The notes: a model not told the origin generated them from the letters alone. A stretch of 55,881 bases of DNA from Halieaceae bacterium (GCA_024640505.1 JAHEEV010000017.1:1-55881), one strand, 5' to 3'. Positions 8,257 through 15,647 are shown, counted from the first letter of the stretch. Numbers and translations are program-made.

Positions 8257-9047
8257 CCGAACCTGCCCTCGATATAGTCGGTCGTGCGCTGGTCCTGCGC
8301 GCCACCGGTGAACAGGGTTGCAGTGTCCCCGACCTCCACGCAGCTTCCCTGCAGGAAAAATGCGGTACGGTCCGCCAGCCGGTTGGCCTGCTGCACCAGG
8401 TTGGTTACCAGGATGATCGTCATCTCCTGTCTCAATTCCTTGAGTACATCCTCGATCCGCATGGTGGTCACCGGGTCGACGGCAATGGAGAATTCGTCAA
8501 GCATCAGCAGGGTTGGCTCCTGCGACAGGGCACGCGCAATGGTCAGGCGTTGCTGCTGTCCACCCGACAGCAGGCTGCCGAGAGAGTCCAGGCGATCCTT
8601 GACCTCGTCCCACAGGGCGGCGCGCTCCAGGCAGCGCTCGACGATCACATCCAGGTCCTGGCGGGCCTTTATTCCGCGCAGTCGGGGGGCCAGCGCCACG
8701 TTGTCGTAGATGGTCATGGGCAGGCCGACCGGCAGGGGGAACACCACACCGATGGCAGAACGCAGGGCGTAGACGTTTTTCAGCGTCTGCACATCCTGGC
8801 CACAGAACCTGATCTCTCCCTGCACTCCCATGCCGGCGGTAAACATGTCCATGCGATTGATAGCCTTGAGGAAGGATGTTTTTCCCGCATTGGCCGGTCC
8901 GATGATGCCGAAAATCTCATTTTCACGGATATCCAGGTTGACGCCGCTGAGCGCCGGGACGCCACCATAGCTGATGGTGAGATCCTTTACAGTGAGGATC
9001 TGCCCTGAAACAGATTCCTCCGCGGCCTGCCCGGGTTGCACTACCAT
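8253..9047 (-). CDS. PstB-like ATPase subunit B of second Pst system, degenerate catalytic motifs
   Basis: A 264-residue PstB paralogue. The signature LSGGQQQR (160-167) is intact. However, the Walker A is GPANAGKTS (50-58), the Q-loop glutamine is replaced by proline (VVFPLPVGLP, P104), Walker B reads LMLDEFSIAVDP instead of [11 protein letters not shown], and the switch histidine is asparagine (VTNLVQQ, N216). The C-terminus TTDYIEGRFG is PstB-like. It overlaps the pstA-like gene upstream by seven bases and the other ATPase downstream by four. These losses complement those of its neighbour and point to an asymmetric heterodimer with this subunit supplying the working signature motif. Adjacent pstB duplicates are known in Firmicutes (pstBA/pstBB), so pairing itself is not unique. 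Confidence 0.88.
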   Translation of the reverse strand: MVVQPGQAAEESVSGQILTVKDLTISYGGVPALSGVNLDIRENEIFGIIGPANAGKTSFLKAINRMDMFTAGMGVQGEIRFCGQDVQTLKNVYALRSAIGVVFPLPVGLPMTIYDNVALAPRLRGIKARQDLDVIVERCLERAALWDEVKDRLDSLGSLLSGGQQQRLTIARALSQEPTLLMLDEFSIAVDPVTTMRIEDVLKELRQEMTIILVTNLVQQANRLADRTAFFLQGSCVEVGDTATLFTGGAQDQRTTDYIEGRFG

Positions 9048-9910
9048 TTCTTGCGCCCCCGAAGATACATTCGGAACGCGATGGAGATACTGTTCATCAA
9101 CAGCACCATGCCGATGAGTACCAGAGCCACCCCATAGGGTAACTCGTCCGGGACGCCGGGCACCTGGGTGGCGACGACGAAGAGATGCAGTGACAGGGCC
9201 ATGGTCTGGTCGAAGACGCCCTGGGGCAGAAAAGGTGTAAAAAATACAGCGCCGGTGAACATAATGGGGGCCGTCTCCCCCGTGGTGCGCGAAACTTCAA
9301 GGATCACGCCGGTCAGTATCCCGCTGACCGAGTTGGGCAGCACCACCCGGCGTATCGTCTGCCAACGGGTGGCACCCATACTCCAGCACGCTTCCCTGAA
9401 GGCCTGGGGCACCGCCATCAGGGACTCCCGGGTGGAGACGATCACCACGGGCAGGGTCATGATGGCCAGGGTAAGGCTGGCCGCCAGTATACTCGTGCCA
9501 AAACCGAAGAAAACCACGAATGCGCCAACACCGAACAGCGCGTGCACGATGGAGGGCACGCCCGCCAGATTGATGATGGCCAGGTTGATGATTCGTGTGA
9601 ACCAGTTGTCCGACGCATACTCGCTGAGGTAAATCGCGGCGGCAATGCCAATGGGTACCGACACCAGCAAGGCAACACCCACCAGCCATACGGTTCCCAG
9701 CAGCGCGGGAAAGACGCCTCCCGCGGTCATACCGTCAGTGGGGGCGGTGAACAGGAAATCGATAGACAGTACGGGCCCACCCTTGTAGATCAACATCCCG
9801 AGGATCACCAGTACGGGCAGGATCAGCAGCAGTGTCATCGTCAGGAACAAAAGACGAAACAGCCCCTGGACTTTCTTGTCGCGCACATTCAGTGCGGTTT
9901 CTCTAAACAT
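9041..9910 (-). CDS. pstA: PstA-like permease of second Pst system
   Basis: A 289-residue inner-membrane permease with about six transmembrane segments, beginning with LFLTMTLLLILPVLVILGML. The ABC-coupling EAA loop is visible as FREACWSMGATRWQTIRRVVLP, and the family marks AAIYLSEYA, INLAGVPSIVHALFG and SRTTGETAPIMFTG are present. It lacks the large periplasmic insertion of the PstA in the first cluster (429 residues), so it is the compact form. The start is the ATG at 9910, four bases after the pstC stop; an upstream extension to 10054 would lie inside pstC in another frame. It transports the ligand together with the PstC-like protein. Confidence 0.9.
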   Translation of the reverse strand: MFRETALNVRDKKVQGLFRLLFLTMTLLLILPVLVILGMLIYKGGPVLSIDFLFTAPTDGMTAGGVFPALLGTVWLVGVALLVSVPIGIAAAIYLSEYASDNWFTRIINLAIINLAGVPSIVHALFGVGAFVVFFGFGTSILAASLTLAIMTLPVVIVSTRESLMAVPQAFREACWSMGATRWQTIRRVVLPNSVSGILTGVILEVSRTTGETAPIMFTGAVFFTPFLPQGVFDQTMALSLHLFVVATQVPGVPDELPYGVALVLIGMVLLMNSISIAFRMYLRGRKKW

Positions 9911-9914
9911 CGAG

Positions 9915-10829
9915 CTAGCCCTTGCGCACGCCGCGCACCACCAGGTCAGCGGTGAGGTTAATAACAAACGTGATGACGAACAGGAATATACCGATGGTGA
10001 ACAGGGCCTGGTAGTGATCTGACCCCACCGCCGTCTCCCCCAGTTCCGCCGCAATAGTCGCTGTCAGAGCCCGCACCGAATCAAACACGCTATCGGGGAT
10101 ATTGACCGAGTGCCCGGTGGCCAGCAGGACCGCCATGGTTTCACCAAAGCCCCGGCCCACGCCAAGCAGCACTGCCCCCAGCAGCCCGTTTTTGGCCGCC
10201 GGCAGCACAACCTTGAAAATCACCTGCCAGCGGGTGGCGCCCATGGCCTCGGCGGCCTCACGGTAGCGATCGGGAACGGCCTTCAGGGCATCTTCGGCGA
10301 TCGAAGTCATGATCGGGGCGGTCATCAGCCCGAGGATGATCCCTGCATTGAGCACGGTGAGCCCCACAGGAACGTCGAACAGGTCGATGATGATGGGATT
10401 CATGATAGTCAGGCCGATGAAGCCCCACACGACCGACGGAATGGCCGCCAGCAATTCCACCAGAATTTTGAGTAACTCGCGCGTCTTGCCGGTGGCAAAC
10501 TCGCCGACGAAAATTGCGGCACCGAGTGAGAACGGGATCGCCACTATCAGTGCCAGCCCGGTAACGCTGGCCGTGCCGGCAATCAGAGCCAGTATCCCGT
10601 ACTCCGGCGCGTCTTCATCGCTGGGCTCCCAGTAGGGTGAGGTGAAAAACTCCACCGGATCCATCGTGTTCAGGATGAAACCGAAGCCTTCCTTGGTAAT
10701 GAAAACGAATATGCCGATAATAAAAACTATGGCCGATATTCCGCCGAAAAACACCACCAGCTGAACCAGTTTGTCGATATACCAGTCACGGTTACGGCGA
10801 TCGAAATCCTGTGTCGCAATATCACTCAT
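9915..10829 (-). CDS. pstC: PstC-like permease of second Pst system
   Basis: A 304-residue permease with an N-terminal cytoplasmic tail followed by a first membrane segment (LVVFFGGISAIVFIIGIFVFI) and five more. The EAA loop YREAAEAMGATRWQVIFKVVLP and the PstC marks ISFLGAAIFVGEFA-like segment, LLAAIPSVVWGFIGL and GVGRGFGETMAVLLATG are present. I chose the ATG at 10829 (MSDIATQDF), preceded by a GGAA ribosome-binding site; an ATG nine codons upstream is possible. It lies directly after the PhoU-fusion gene and four bases before pstA. Confidence 0.9.
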   Translation of the reverse strand: MSDIATQDFDRRNRDWYIDKLVQLVVFFGGISAIVFIIGIFVFITKEGFGFILNTMDPVEFFTSPYWEPSDEDAPEYGILALIAGTASVTGLALIVAIPFSLGAAIFVGEFATGKTRELLKILVELLAAIPSVVWGFIGLTIMNPIIIDLFDVPVGLTVLNAGIILGLMTAPIMTSIAEDALKAVPDRYREAAEAMGATRWQVIFKVVLPAAKNGLLGAVLLGVGRGFGETMAVLLATGHSVNIPDSVFDSVRALTATIAAELGETAVGSDHYQALFTIGIFLFVITFVINLTADLVVRGVRKG

Positions 10830-10845
10830 CGTGATTCCGGCCCCA

Positions 10846-11931
10846 CTATGGGGCATCCTGTCCGCGCAGCAGTTTCATCAGCTCGGCTATCCGCGAGCTC
10901 AACTCCCTATACATGACCTTGAGCGTCGCTTCATCCGGTGACCGGCCCGGGAGCAGGCTGTCGGCCCCGATGTTCCACTCAAGTCCTGCCGTATGAAAAG
11001 GCAGTTGCGGAAGATAGTCCTTGACGCTGCCTTGCAGGCTGATCACCAGGTGCAGTTCCGCCAATTCGTGCTCGGTAAAGTCAATCGGCTCCGGGCTGGC
11101 TGAGCCGATATCCACACCCTTTCCCTGGAGAAATGCCGCGGTTGCCGGATCGATCTGTACCGCGGGCTGCTGACCTGCGCTGCGATAGCTGCCGCTACCC
11201 GGAAAGGCTTTGCGTGCCAGGGCCTCGGCCATCTGGCTGGCGCAGGAATTGTCCCGGTCGATAAAGAGGATATTGTAGACCTTGGGCGCTTTGGTCTGGC
11301 CAGTCACCGCGAAGATGGTGTCTTCACACAGGTTCTTGGCCTGATCTGCCGCGCGTTTCAGGTGGGTGAAGACCGTAAAAGTGGTCAACAGGGGTTTCGC
11401 GCTGGACTTCTCGGGATTGGCCATCAGCTCGGCGTAGATCCCGTCCAGGTCGAATTCCATCTCCCGCTCCAGCACCATGGTGCCGCGGGCGAGCTCCGCA
11501 TTGAGGTCATTGAAGGCCGTGATGGCCTGGTCGACCATGACCTTGACCTCGCTGCTGAATCGCTCCAGTTCATGCGCCATGTGACCGCTGGGCGGCTCGG
11601 ACAGCTGCTCGGACGCGCGGGCAATAGTGACCGCGTAGTCCCCTATCCGCTCCAGGGCGATGTTGGCCCGTATAACCGAAGACAGCAGGCGCAAGTGCCG
11701 CCCGCTGGGCAGGTGCACAGCGATGAACGCGTGGCAGGCCGCATCGATCTCGCGCATGGTGCGATTGACCGGGTGGTCCGCCAGGATGGTACTTGTGGCG
11801 AGTTCATGATCCCCTTTCTGGAGCGCCTGAACCGCATTGGCCAACGCCTGACCCACCTGCTCCGCCATGGCCGCGATACGTTTCCGCAGGGCGCCCATGT
11901 CCCGTTCCAGTCGTTCTTCGTAGTGGCTCAT
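10846..11931 (-). CDS. PhoU fused to an inactive low-molecular-weight phosphatase/ArsC-like domain
   Basis: A 361-residue two-domain protein. Residues 1-~215 form a PhoU fold: LRLLSSVIRANIALERIGDYAVTI (metal-binding LERIGD motif at 93-98), and a second repeat whose equivalent motif has decayed to LKRAADQAKN. Residues ~218-355 match the LMW protein tyrosine phosphatase/arsenate reductase fold, starting ILFIDRDNSCASQMAEALAR. The catalytic loop C-x5-R-S is broken: the nucleophile cysteine is D225 and the arginine is A231, while N228, C230 and S232 remain. The domain probably binds phosphate or a protein without catalysis. It sits between pstS-like and pstC-like genes, where a PhoU would be expected to control the transporter. 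Confidence 0.9.
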   Translation of the reverse strand: MSHYEERLERDMGALRKRIAAMAEQVGQALANAVQALQKGDHELATSTILADHPVNRTMREIDAACHAFIAVHLPSGRHLRLLSSVIRANIALERIGDYAVTIARASEQLSEPPSGHMAHELERFSSEVKVMVDQAITAFNDLNAELARGTMVLEREMEFDLDGIYAELMANPEKSSAKPLLTTFTVFTHLKRAADQAKNLCEDTIFAVTGQTKAPKVYNILFIDRDNSCASQMAEALARKAFPGSGSYRSAGQQPAVQIDPATAAFLQGKGVDIGSASPEPIDFTEHELAELHLVISLQGSVKDYLPQLPFHTAGLEWNIGADSLLPGRSPDEATLKVMYRELSSRIAELMKLLRGQDAP

Positions 11932-12024
11932 CTGAATGACCCCACCCCAGTGTCGGGGAAATGTTGCCTGAACATCAACGGACGCTCCATCAGGGGGAAA
12001 ACCAGCCCCCCGCCCAATCCCGGC

Positions 12025-12900
12025 CTACTGGCAGCTAACTCGCCTTACCGGTGCGTAGCCTTTTTCCTGGATGATGCACTGCCCCGTGTCACTCATTACC
12101 CAGTCCAGGTACTGCTTGATATGGCCCTGGGGCTCGCCATTGGTATACATGAACAGCGGCCGGGCAATAGGGTAACTGCTATCCGAAGCGGTGGCCGGGG
12201 ATGGTGAAACACAGGTGGCCGGGTCGGATGCGGCGATACAGGCAAGTTTCACGTGATCGGTCGCATAGGCCAGGCCACTGTAACCGATGGCACAGGGTGT
12301 TTTCTCCACCAGGTCGACCACATCCTTGGAACCGTGCATGTCCAGTGTGCCCTGGCGGTATTTGCCCTTCTTGCCCAGCACAGCGTCTTTGAAATAGGCA
12401 TAAGTACCCGAGTTATTCTGGCGGCTCACCACAACGATCTGCTGGTTTTTGCAGCCTGGAACCTCGATACCCAGGTCGGTCCAGCGGGTAGCCTTGCCCC
12501 CGCGTCCATAGATGTCCCGCAGCTGCTCGATGGTCATGGTGTTTGCCGGATTGTCGCCGTGCAGGTAAACAGCCAGGGCGTCATAGCCGACGATGTGCTC
12601 CAGCGGCTCAATCCCGTTCTTGGCCGCCATATCGCTCTCCTTGGACTTGATTTGGCGGCTGGCATTGGCGATATCCACCGTGCCGTTGATCATGGCCGCT
12701 ATGCCGGTGCCTGAGCCCCCGCCGGAAACTGCCACGGCCACATCAGGTTCTACCGTCTGGTAGGCCTCGGCCCAGGCCTGGGCGACGTTTACAAGCGTAT
12801 CAGAGCCCTTGTTCTGGATTTCCGTACGGGCGACAACGGCGGAACTGAGCAGGGCCGCGCTCAGGCAGACCACCGGTAGGGTCAGGCGTGAAAGTTTCAT
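12025..12900 (-). CDS. PstS-like periplasmic phosphate-binding protein of second Pst system
   Basis: A 291-residue secreted binding protein with signal peptide MKLSRLTLPVVCLSAALLSSAVVA. PstS-type ligand loops are visible: IQNKGSDTLVNVAQAW, GGGSGTGIAAMINGTVDIANASR and RQNNSGTYAYFKDAVLG. It is shorter and only distantly similar to the PstS of the first cluster (380 residues). Three cysteine positions (CKNQQ, TPCAIGY, LACIAAS...ATC) may form disulfides. The ATG at 12900 is the only start that gives a signal peptide; the open frame extends upstream without features. It is first in the second transporter cluster, with a 93-base gap before phoU containing small inverted repeats. Specificity for phosphate is inferred from the family. 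Confidence 0.88.
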   Translation of the reverse strand: MKLSRLTLPVVCLSAALLSSAVVARTEIQNKGSDTLVNVAQAWAEAYQTVEPDVAVAVSGGGSGTGIAAMINGTVDIANASRQIKSKESDMAAKNGIEPLEHIVGYDALAVYLHGDNPANTMTIEQLRDIYGRGGKATRWTDLGIEVPGCKNQQIVVVSRQNNSGTYAYFKDAVLGKKGKYRQGTLDMHGSKDVVDLVEKTPCAIGYSGLAYATDHVKLACIAASDPATCVSPSPATASDSSYPIARPLFMYTNGEPQGHIKQYLDWVMSDTGQCIIQEKGYAPVRRVSCQ

Positions 12901-13210
12901 ATCAGAATCGAACTCCAGTGTGATTATTGCAGGCAGAAAAACCCAGTGGTGACGCAAACAGGACGCTACGCAAAGGCGCAACAAATTACAAGCCTTGCCT
13001 ATAAGTAGCAAAGGATGGCAGCGAACGCCAACGGAAGAGGTGCATTGGGAGCATTTTCGTGCGCCGCTCTGACAGAGATCAATATTTTCCCCCGCACCGC
13101 CCAAAATAAGCGAAGACTTGGCTGTCATACTGGGTTATGGTCTGCTCCCTGATATCGATTCAACCACCGGAGCCGCCGGCCGCTTTGGGTGTCAAGAGCC
13201 CGGATGAGTG
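12901..13210. promoter_or_regulatory. Divergent intergenic region between second pst cluster and phosphatase gene
   Basis: This 310-base stretch must hold promoters for the second pst cluster (minus) and the histidine phosphatase gene (plus). I looked on both strands for a two-half-site Pho box with a -10 ten bases away, as seen at phoB and pstS, and found only isolated half-sites (CTGTCAT at 13122-13128 on plus; TTGTAAT at 12991-12985 and CTGTCAG at 13075-13069 on minus). No gene is supported inside. Confidence 0.5.
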
Positions 13211-13846
13211 ATGCGCATTATCCTTGTCAGACATTGCAAAACGCTCTTTAACGTTTCAGGGCATATCATGGGGTGGGTGGACTCCCCACGGATCGAGAAC
13301 TGGCTCGAGGACATTCTCTTCATCGAGGCGGTTCTGCAGGAGAGAGACACACGGCCGGACCGGGTTTTCTCCAGCGCCCTGGGTCGCGCCCGAGACACGG
13401 CTGACTATATGTCCCGCAAACTGGGACTGGGCAGCGCGCGACACACGCAGCAACTCAATGAGATCAACTACGGCTCGCTGAGTGAAAAGCCCAAAAAGTG
13501 GGTGACAGCTCACTACCCTCTCCACAAGAAAGACCCGGACTTCGTCTATCCCCATGGCGAGAGTTTTCGCCAGATGCAGTCGCGCAGTGTCGCCTTTCTC
13601 CAGGACATCGCATTGCAGCATGGGTCGGAGACGATTCTCTGCGTGGTGCACGCCGGCGTCATCCGGGGCCTGCTGAGCCACTTCCTCCACCTGGACTTCG
13701 CCGCGCAGCTCAAGCGTCGCATATCTCACCGCTACATCGGCATTTTGGACTTTTCAGAGGCGACCTGCACGGCTTATGACGAGTGGGGCGAACCCTCGGG
13801 TTTCGTGGCAGACGGTGTGGTCACCCTCCCCCAACACGTCGTCTGA
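13211..13846 (+). CDS. Histidine phosphatase (phosphoglycerate-mutase-like)
   Basis: A 211-residue member of the histidine phosphatase superfamily. The catalytic histidine lies in IILVRHCKTLFN (RHG-type motif, here RHC), with the second arginine in VFSSALGRARDTAD, the acid region near LNEINYGSLSEKP, and the second histidine in CVVHAGVIRG. The length is near that of cofactor-dependent phosphoglycerate mutases and small-molecule phosphatases. A GTG one codon before the ATG is an alternative start. It is 20 bases upstream of a 2-phosphoglycerate-kinase-like gene on the same strand, so the pair may act on the same phosphoester. Exact substrate unknown. Confidence 0.87.
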   Translation: MRIILVRHCKTLFNVSGHIMGWVDSPRIENWLEDILFIEAVLQERDTRPDRVFSSALGRARDTADYMSRKLGLGSARHTQQLNEINYGSLSEKPKKWVTAHYPLHKKDPDFVYPHGESFRQMQSRSVAFLQDIALQHGSETILCVVHAGVIRGLLSHFLHLDFAAQLKRRISHRYIGILDFSEATCTAYDEWGEPSGFVADGVVTLPQHVV

Positions 13847-13866
13847 CAGGATGATGCAGTAAATCA

Positions 13867-15165
13867 TTGGATTGCGGTCACGTTCCCGCCGGTGAAAAAC
13901 CCCAGGCCCCGATCAGGTATAATCTGCAGGTCGACACCCAGCTGACAGAGGTTCATCGCAAATCCGCCGTGGCGAAACTGTTGATCGAAGACAAGCAAGA
14001 GTCCACCCAGGTCCCGTTCCTGCGCGGTATATTGACCCGCTCGCTACAAAAATCGGGGCTTACTTTCCAGCAAGCCTACCACCTGGCAGCGGATGTACGG
14101 CTGGACCTCGAAGACAAAGACGTGGTCAGCAAGCTCGAACTGCATCGCCTGGTCTACCGCAAGCTCAAGAAAGAGTACGGGGAAAAAACTGCGGACCGTT
14201 ACCTCAGACCGTATGAAGCCCGACCACCAGTACAGGTGAGAGACCGCGCCGGTCGACTGACGCCCTTCTCCAGCGAACTGCACCGACGAGACCTGGAGAC
14301 TATCGGGCTGACCCTGTCGGAGTCACTCAAGGTGGCCATCAAGTTGCGACGGCATCTCTTCAGGCAGAAATCCGCCGAGATCAGTACCCAGTATATCGCT
14401 CGCATCACCTATGAAATCCTCGAGGAAACCCGCTCGCTGGGGCCTGCCGTAGCGCACCGGTGGCTGGTCTGGCGGGAGTTTGTACACAGTGGCCGCCCCC
14501 TGGTGCTGGTCATCGGTGGCACCACCGGCTGCGGCAAGAGCACCATTGCAACGGCGCTGGCCAACCGGCTGGAAATCGTTCGAATGCAGTCGACCGACCT
14601 CCTGCGTGAAGTCATGCGATCCATGCTGGCCAGCGAGGACTATCCCGAGTTACACACCTCTTCCTACGAGGCCTGGAAAGCCGTTACCGAGGGTGACGAC
14701 GACCTCGTGCTCCCCGCGGCGGGAAGTACGGTCGAAGAGGGTTTTCGGGCGCAGACCCGCCTGGTATCCAGGGCGGCGCGAGCGGTTATCGAGCGGGCCC
14801 TGCGGGAACGGGTCTCACTGATCATCGAGGGAGTTCACGCCCACCCCCGTCTGGCCAGGGATATGGTCGCCGACGATGCAGTCGTCGTGCATATCATGCT
14901 GGCGGTCCTGAAAAAAAGGAAACTCAAACAGCGTATTTCGGGTCGGGCCACCAAGGCAGTGCGGCGCCGTGCCCAGGAATACCTCAAGCACTTCGACGCG
15001 ATCTGGCAGCTGCAGAGTTATCTGCTGGACGAGGCCGACAAGACCCATACGCCGATTGTAATCAATGACGAGCGGGATGAGGTGGTGAGGGAGATCATGC
15101 GGACCCTGCTGGATGAGCTGTCAAACGCGACCGCTCCGTCCCCCAAGGTCGTATTTGCGGAGTAA
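13867..15165 (+). CDS. 2-phosphoglycerate-kinase-like P-loop kinase with N-terminal ATP-cone-like region
   Basis: This 432-residue protein has two related helical segments (about 35-115 and 130-215, the latter with RDLETIGLTLSESLKVAIKL), resembling the ATP-cone that precedes archaeal 2-phosphoglycerate kinase. A P-loop kinase domain follows, with Walker A GGTTGCGKST at 217-226 and the segment SLIIEGVHAHP later. Methanogen 2-phosphoglycerate kinase makes 2,3-bisphosphoglycerate, and plant LPA1 proteins of the same family affect phytic acid. The bacterial substrate is unknown. The open frame begins with TTG at 13867; conserved sequence starts near residue 35, where a GTG (13969) is another possible start, and TATAAT lies at 13918-13923 between the two. 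The start is therefore unsure. Confidence 0.82.
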   Translation: MDCGHVPAGEKPQAPIRYNLQVDTQLTEVHRKSAVAKLLIEDKQESTQVPFLRGILTRSLQKSGLTFQQAYHLAADVRLDLEDKDVVSKLELHRLVYRKLKKEYGEKTADRYLRPYEARPPVQVRDRAGRLTPFSSELHRRDLETIGLTLSESLKVAIKLRRHLFRQKSAEISTQYIARITYEILEETRSLGPAVAHRWLVWREFVHSGRPLVLVIGGTTGCGKSTIATALANRLEIVRMQSTDLLREVMRSMLASEDYPELHTSSYEAWKAVTEGDDDLVLPAAGSTVEEGFRAQTRLVSRAARAVIERALRERVSLIIEGVHAHPRLARDMVADDAVVVHIMLAVLKKRKLKQRISGRATKAVRRRAQEYLKHFDAIWQLQSYLLDEADKTHTPIVINDERDEVVREIMRTLLDELSNATAPSPKVVFAE

Positions 15166-15173
15166 AATCCGCG

Positions 15174-15296
15174 CTAGCTGAAGAAACCGACCAGCAGATA
15201 ACTGACCACCAGGAGCGCAACCGCTTCCAGGGCGAGAGTCTGCAACCGGACTTTCGGCGGGCCACCCAACTCGACTTGCGCTGCTCGCAGATTCAT
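15174..15296 (-). CDS. Small 40-residue single-pass membrane protein
   Basis: A short frame encodes 40 residues: a basic/polar N-terminus (MNLRAAQVELGGPPKVRLQ) and one hydrophobic helix (ALEAVALLVVSYLLVGFF) ending in serine. The ATG at 15296-15294 is preceded by a strong GGGAGG ribosome-binding site with five bases of spacing, which makes translation likely. The stop lies nine bases past the end of the convergent kinase gene. It is divergent from the ribbon-helix-helix gene, with two palindromes between them. I do not recognise the family; a small regulatory membrane peptide or a toxin-like peptide is possible. Confidence 0.6.
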   Translation of the reverse strand: MNLRAAQVELGGPPKVRLQTLALEAVALLVVSYLLVGFFS

Positions 15297-15326
15297 AGAC
15301 GCCTCCCATGCATGTGGCAGTTATTG

Positions 15327-15375
15327 TGTATACATAGGATAGCGGGCGTAAAGTGTGTTATCAATGTATATACAT
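15327..15375. promoter_or_regulatory. Two palindromic operator-like sites between divergent small genes
   Basis: TGTATACA (15327-15334) and the perfect 12-base palindrome ATGTATATACAT (15364-15375) share the core GTATA/TATAC. Their centres are 39 bases apart, close to four helical turns, so dimers bound at both would lie on one DNA face. They lie upstream of the ribbon-helix-helix gene and of the divergent small membrane protein. Ribbon-helix-helix proteins commonly bind such short palindromes in their own promoters, so autoregulation is likely. Confidence 0.6.
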
Positions 15376-15420
15376 GTGGTAAAGTGCGATTTTTCCACAC
15401 ATGGCGATCAACATCCCCGC

Positions 15421-15594
15421 ATGTCCAAAACCAAGGTACTGAATGTCCGGATAGACCCGGAGCTCAAGAAAAAAGCCAAGAAGCTGGCTGAGGCAGACGG
15501 GCGCTCGCTGTCCAACTGGGTGACCAAGCTGATTTCCAGCAAAGTGAAGGAAGCAGAACAACAGCAGGGTAAGGAGGGCCGTTCCCAGGTCTGA
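15421..15594 (+). CDS. Ribbon-helix-helix DNA-binding protein
   Basis: A 57-residue protein with the ribbon-helix-helix pattern: a beta strand KVLNVRIDPELKKKAKKLA, a turn with ADGRSLSNWVTKLI as the second helix, and a charged tail. The fold is that of Arc/MetJ and many antitoxins. No toxin of a known family follows it; downstream is phoU in convergent orientation. I chose the ATG at 15421 since the fold starts there; an upstream frame to 15355 crosses the palindromic operators. It probably represses itself and perhaps the divergent small membrane protein. Confidence 0.8.
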   Translation: MSKTKVLNVRIDPELKKKAKKLAEADGRSLSNWVTKLISSKVKEAEQQQGKEGRSQV

Positions 15595-15647
15595 GGGCAT
15601 TGCTGCGGGTGAAACCCGCCCCCTGCACAGAACATGTCGCCGACAGA

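Noticed and set aside
10846-11931. Working arsenate reductase or tyrosine phosphatase in the PhoU fusion
   Set aside because: The nucleophile cysteine is aspartate and the loop arginine is alanine, so catalysis by the known mechanism is not possible.
13122-13128. CTGTCAT upstream of the histidine phosphatase as a Pho box
   Set aside because: Neither neighbouring 7-base position 11 bases away matches the second half-site, so it is a single half-site, expected by chance.
15121-15309. 62-codon minus-strand frame over the end of the kinase gene
   Set aside because: No ribosome-binding site and no domain; the overlapping 40-residue frame at 15174-15296 has both a strong site and a membrane helix.
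15355-15420. N-terminal extension of the ribbon-helix-helix protein
   Set aside because: It would be coded by the operator palindrome region and adds residues unlike the fold; the ATG at 15421 fits better.
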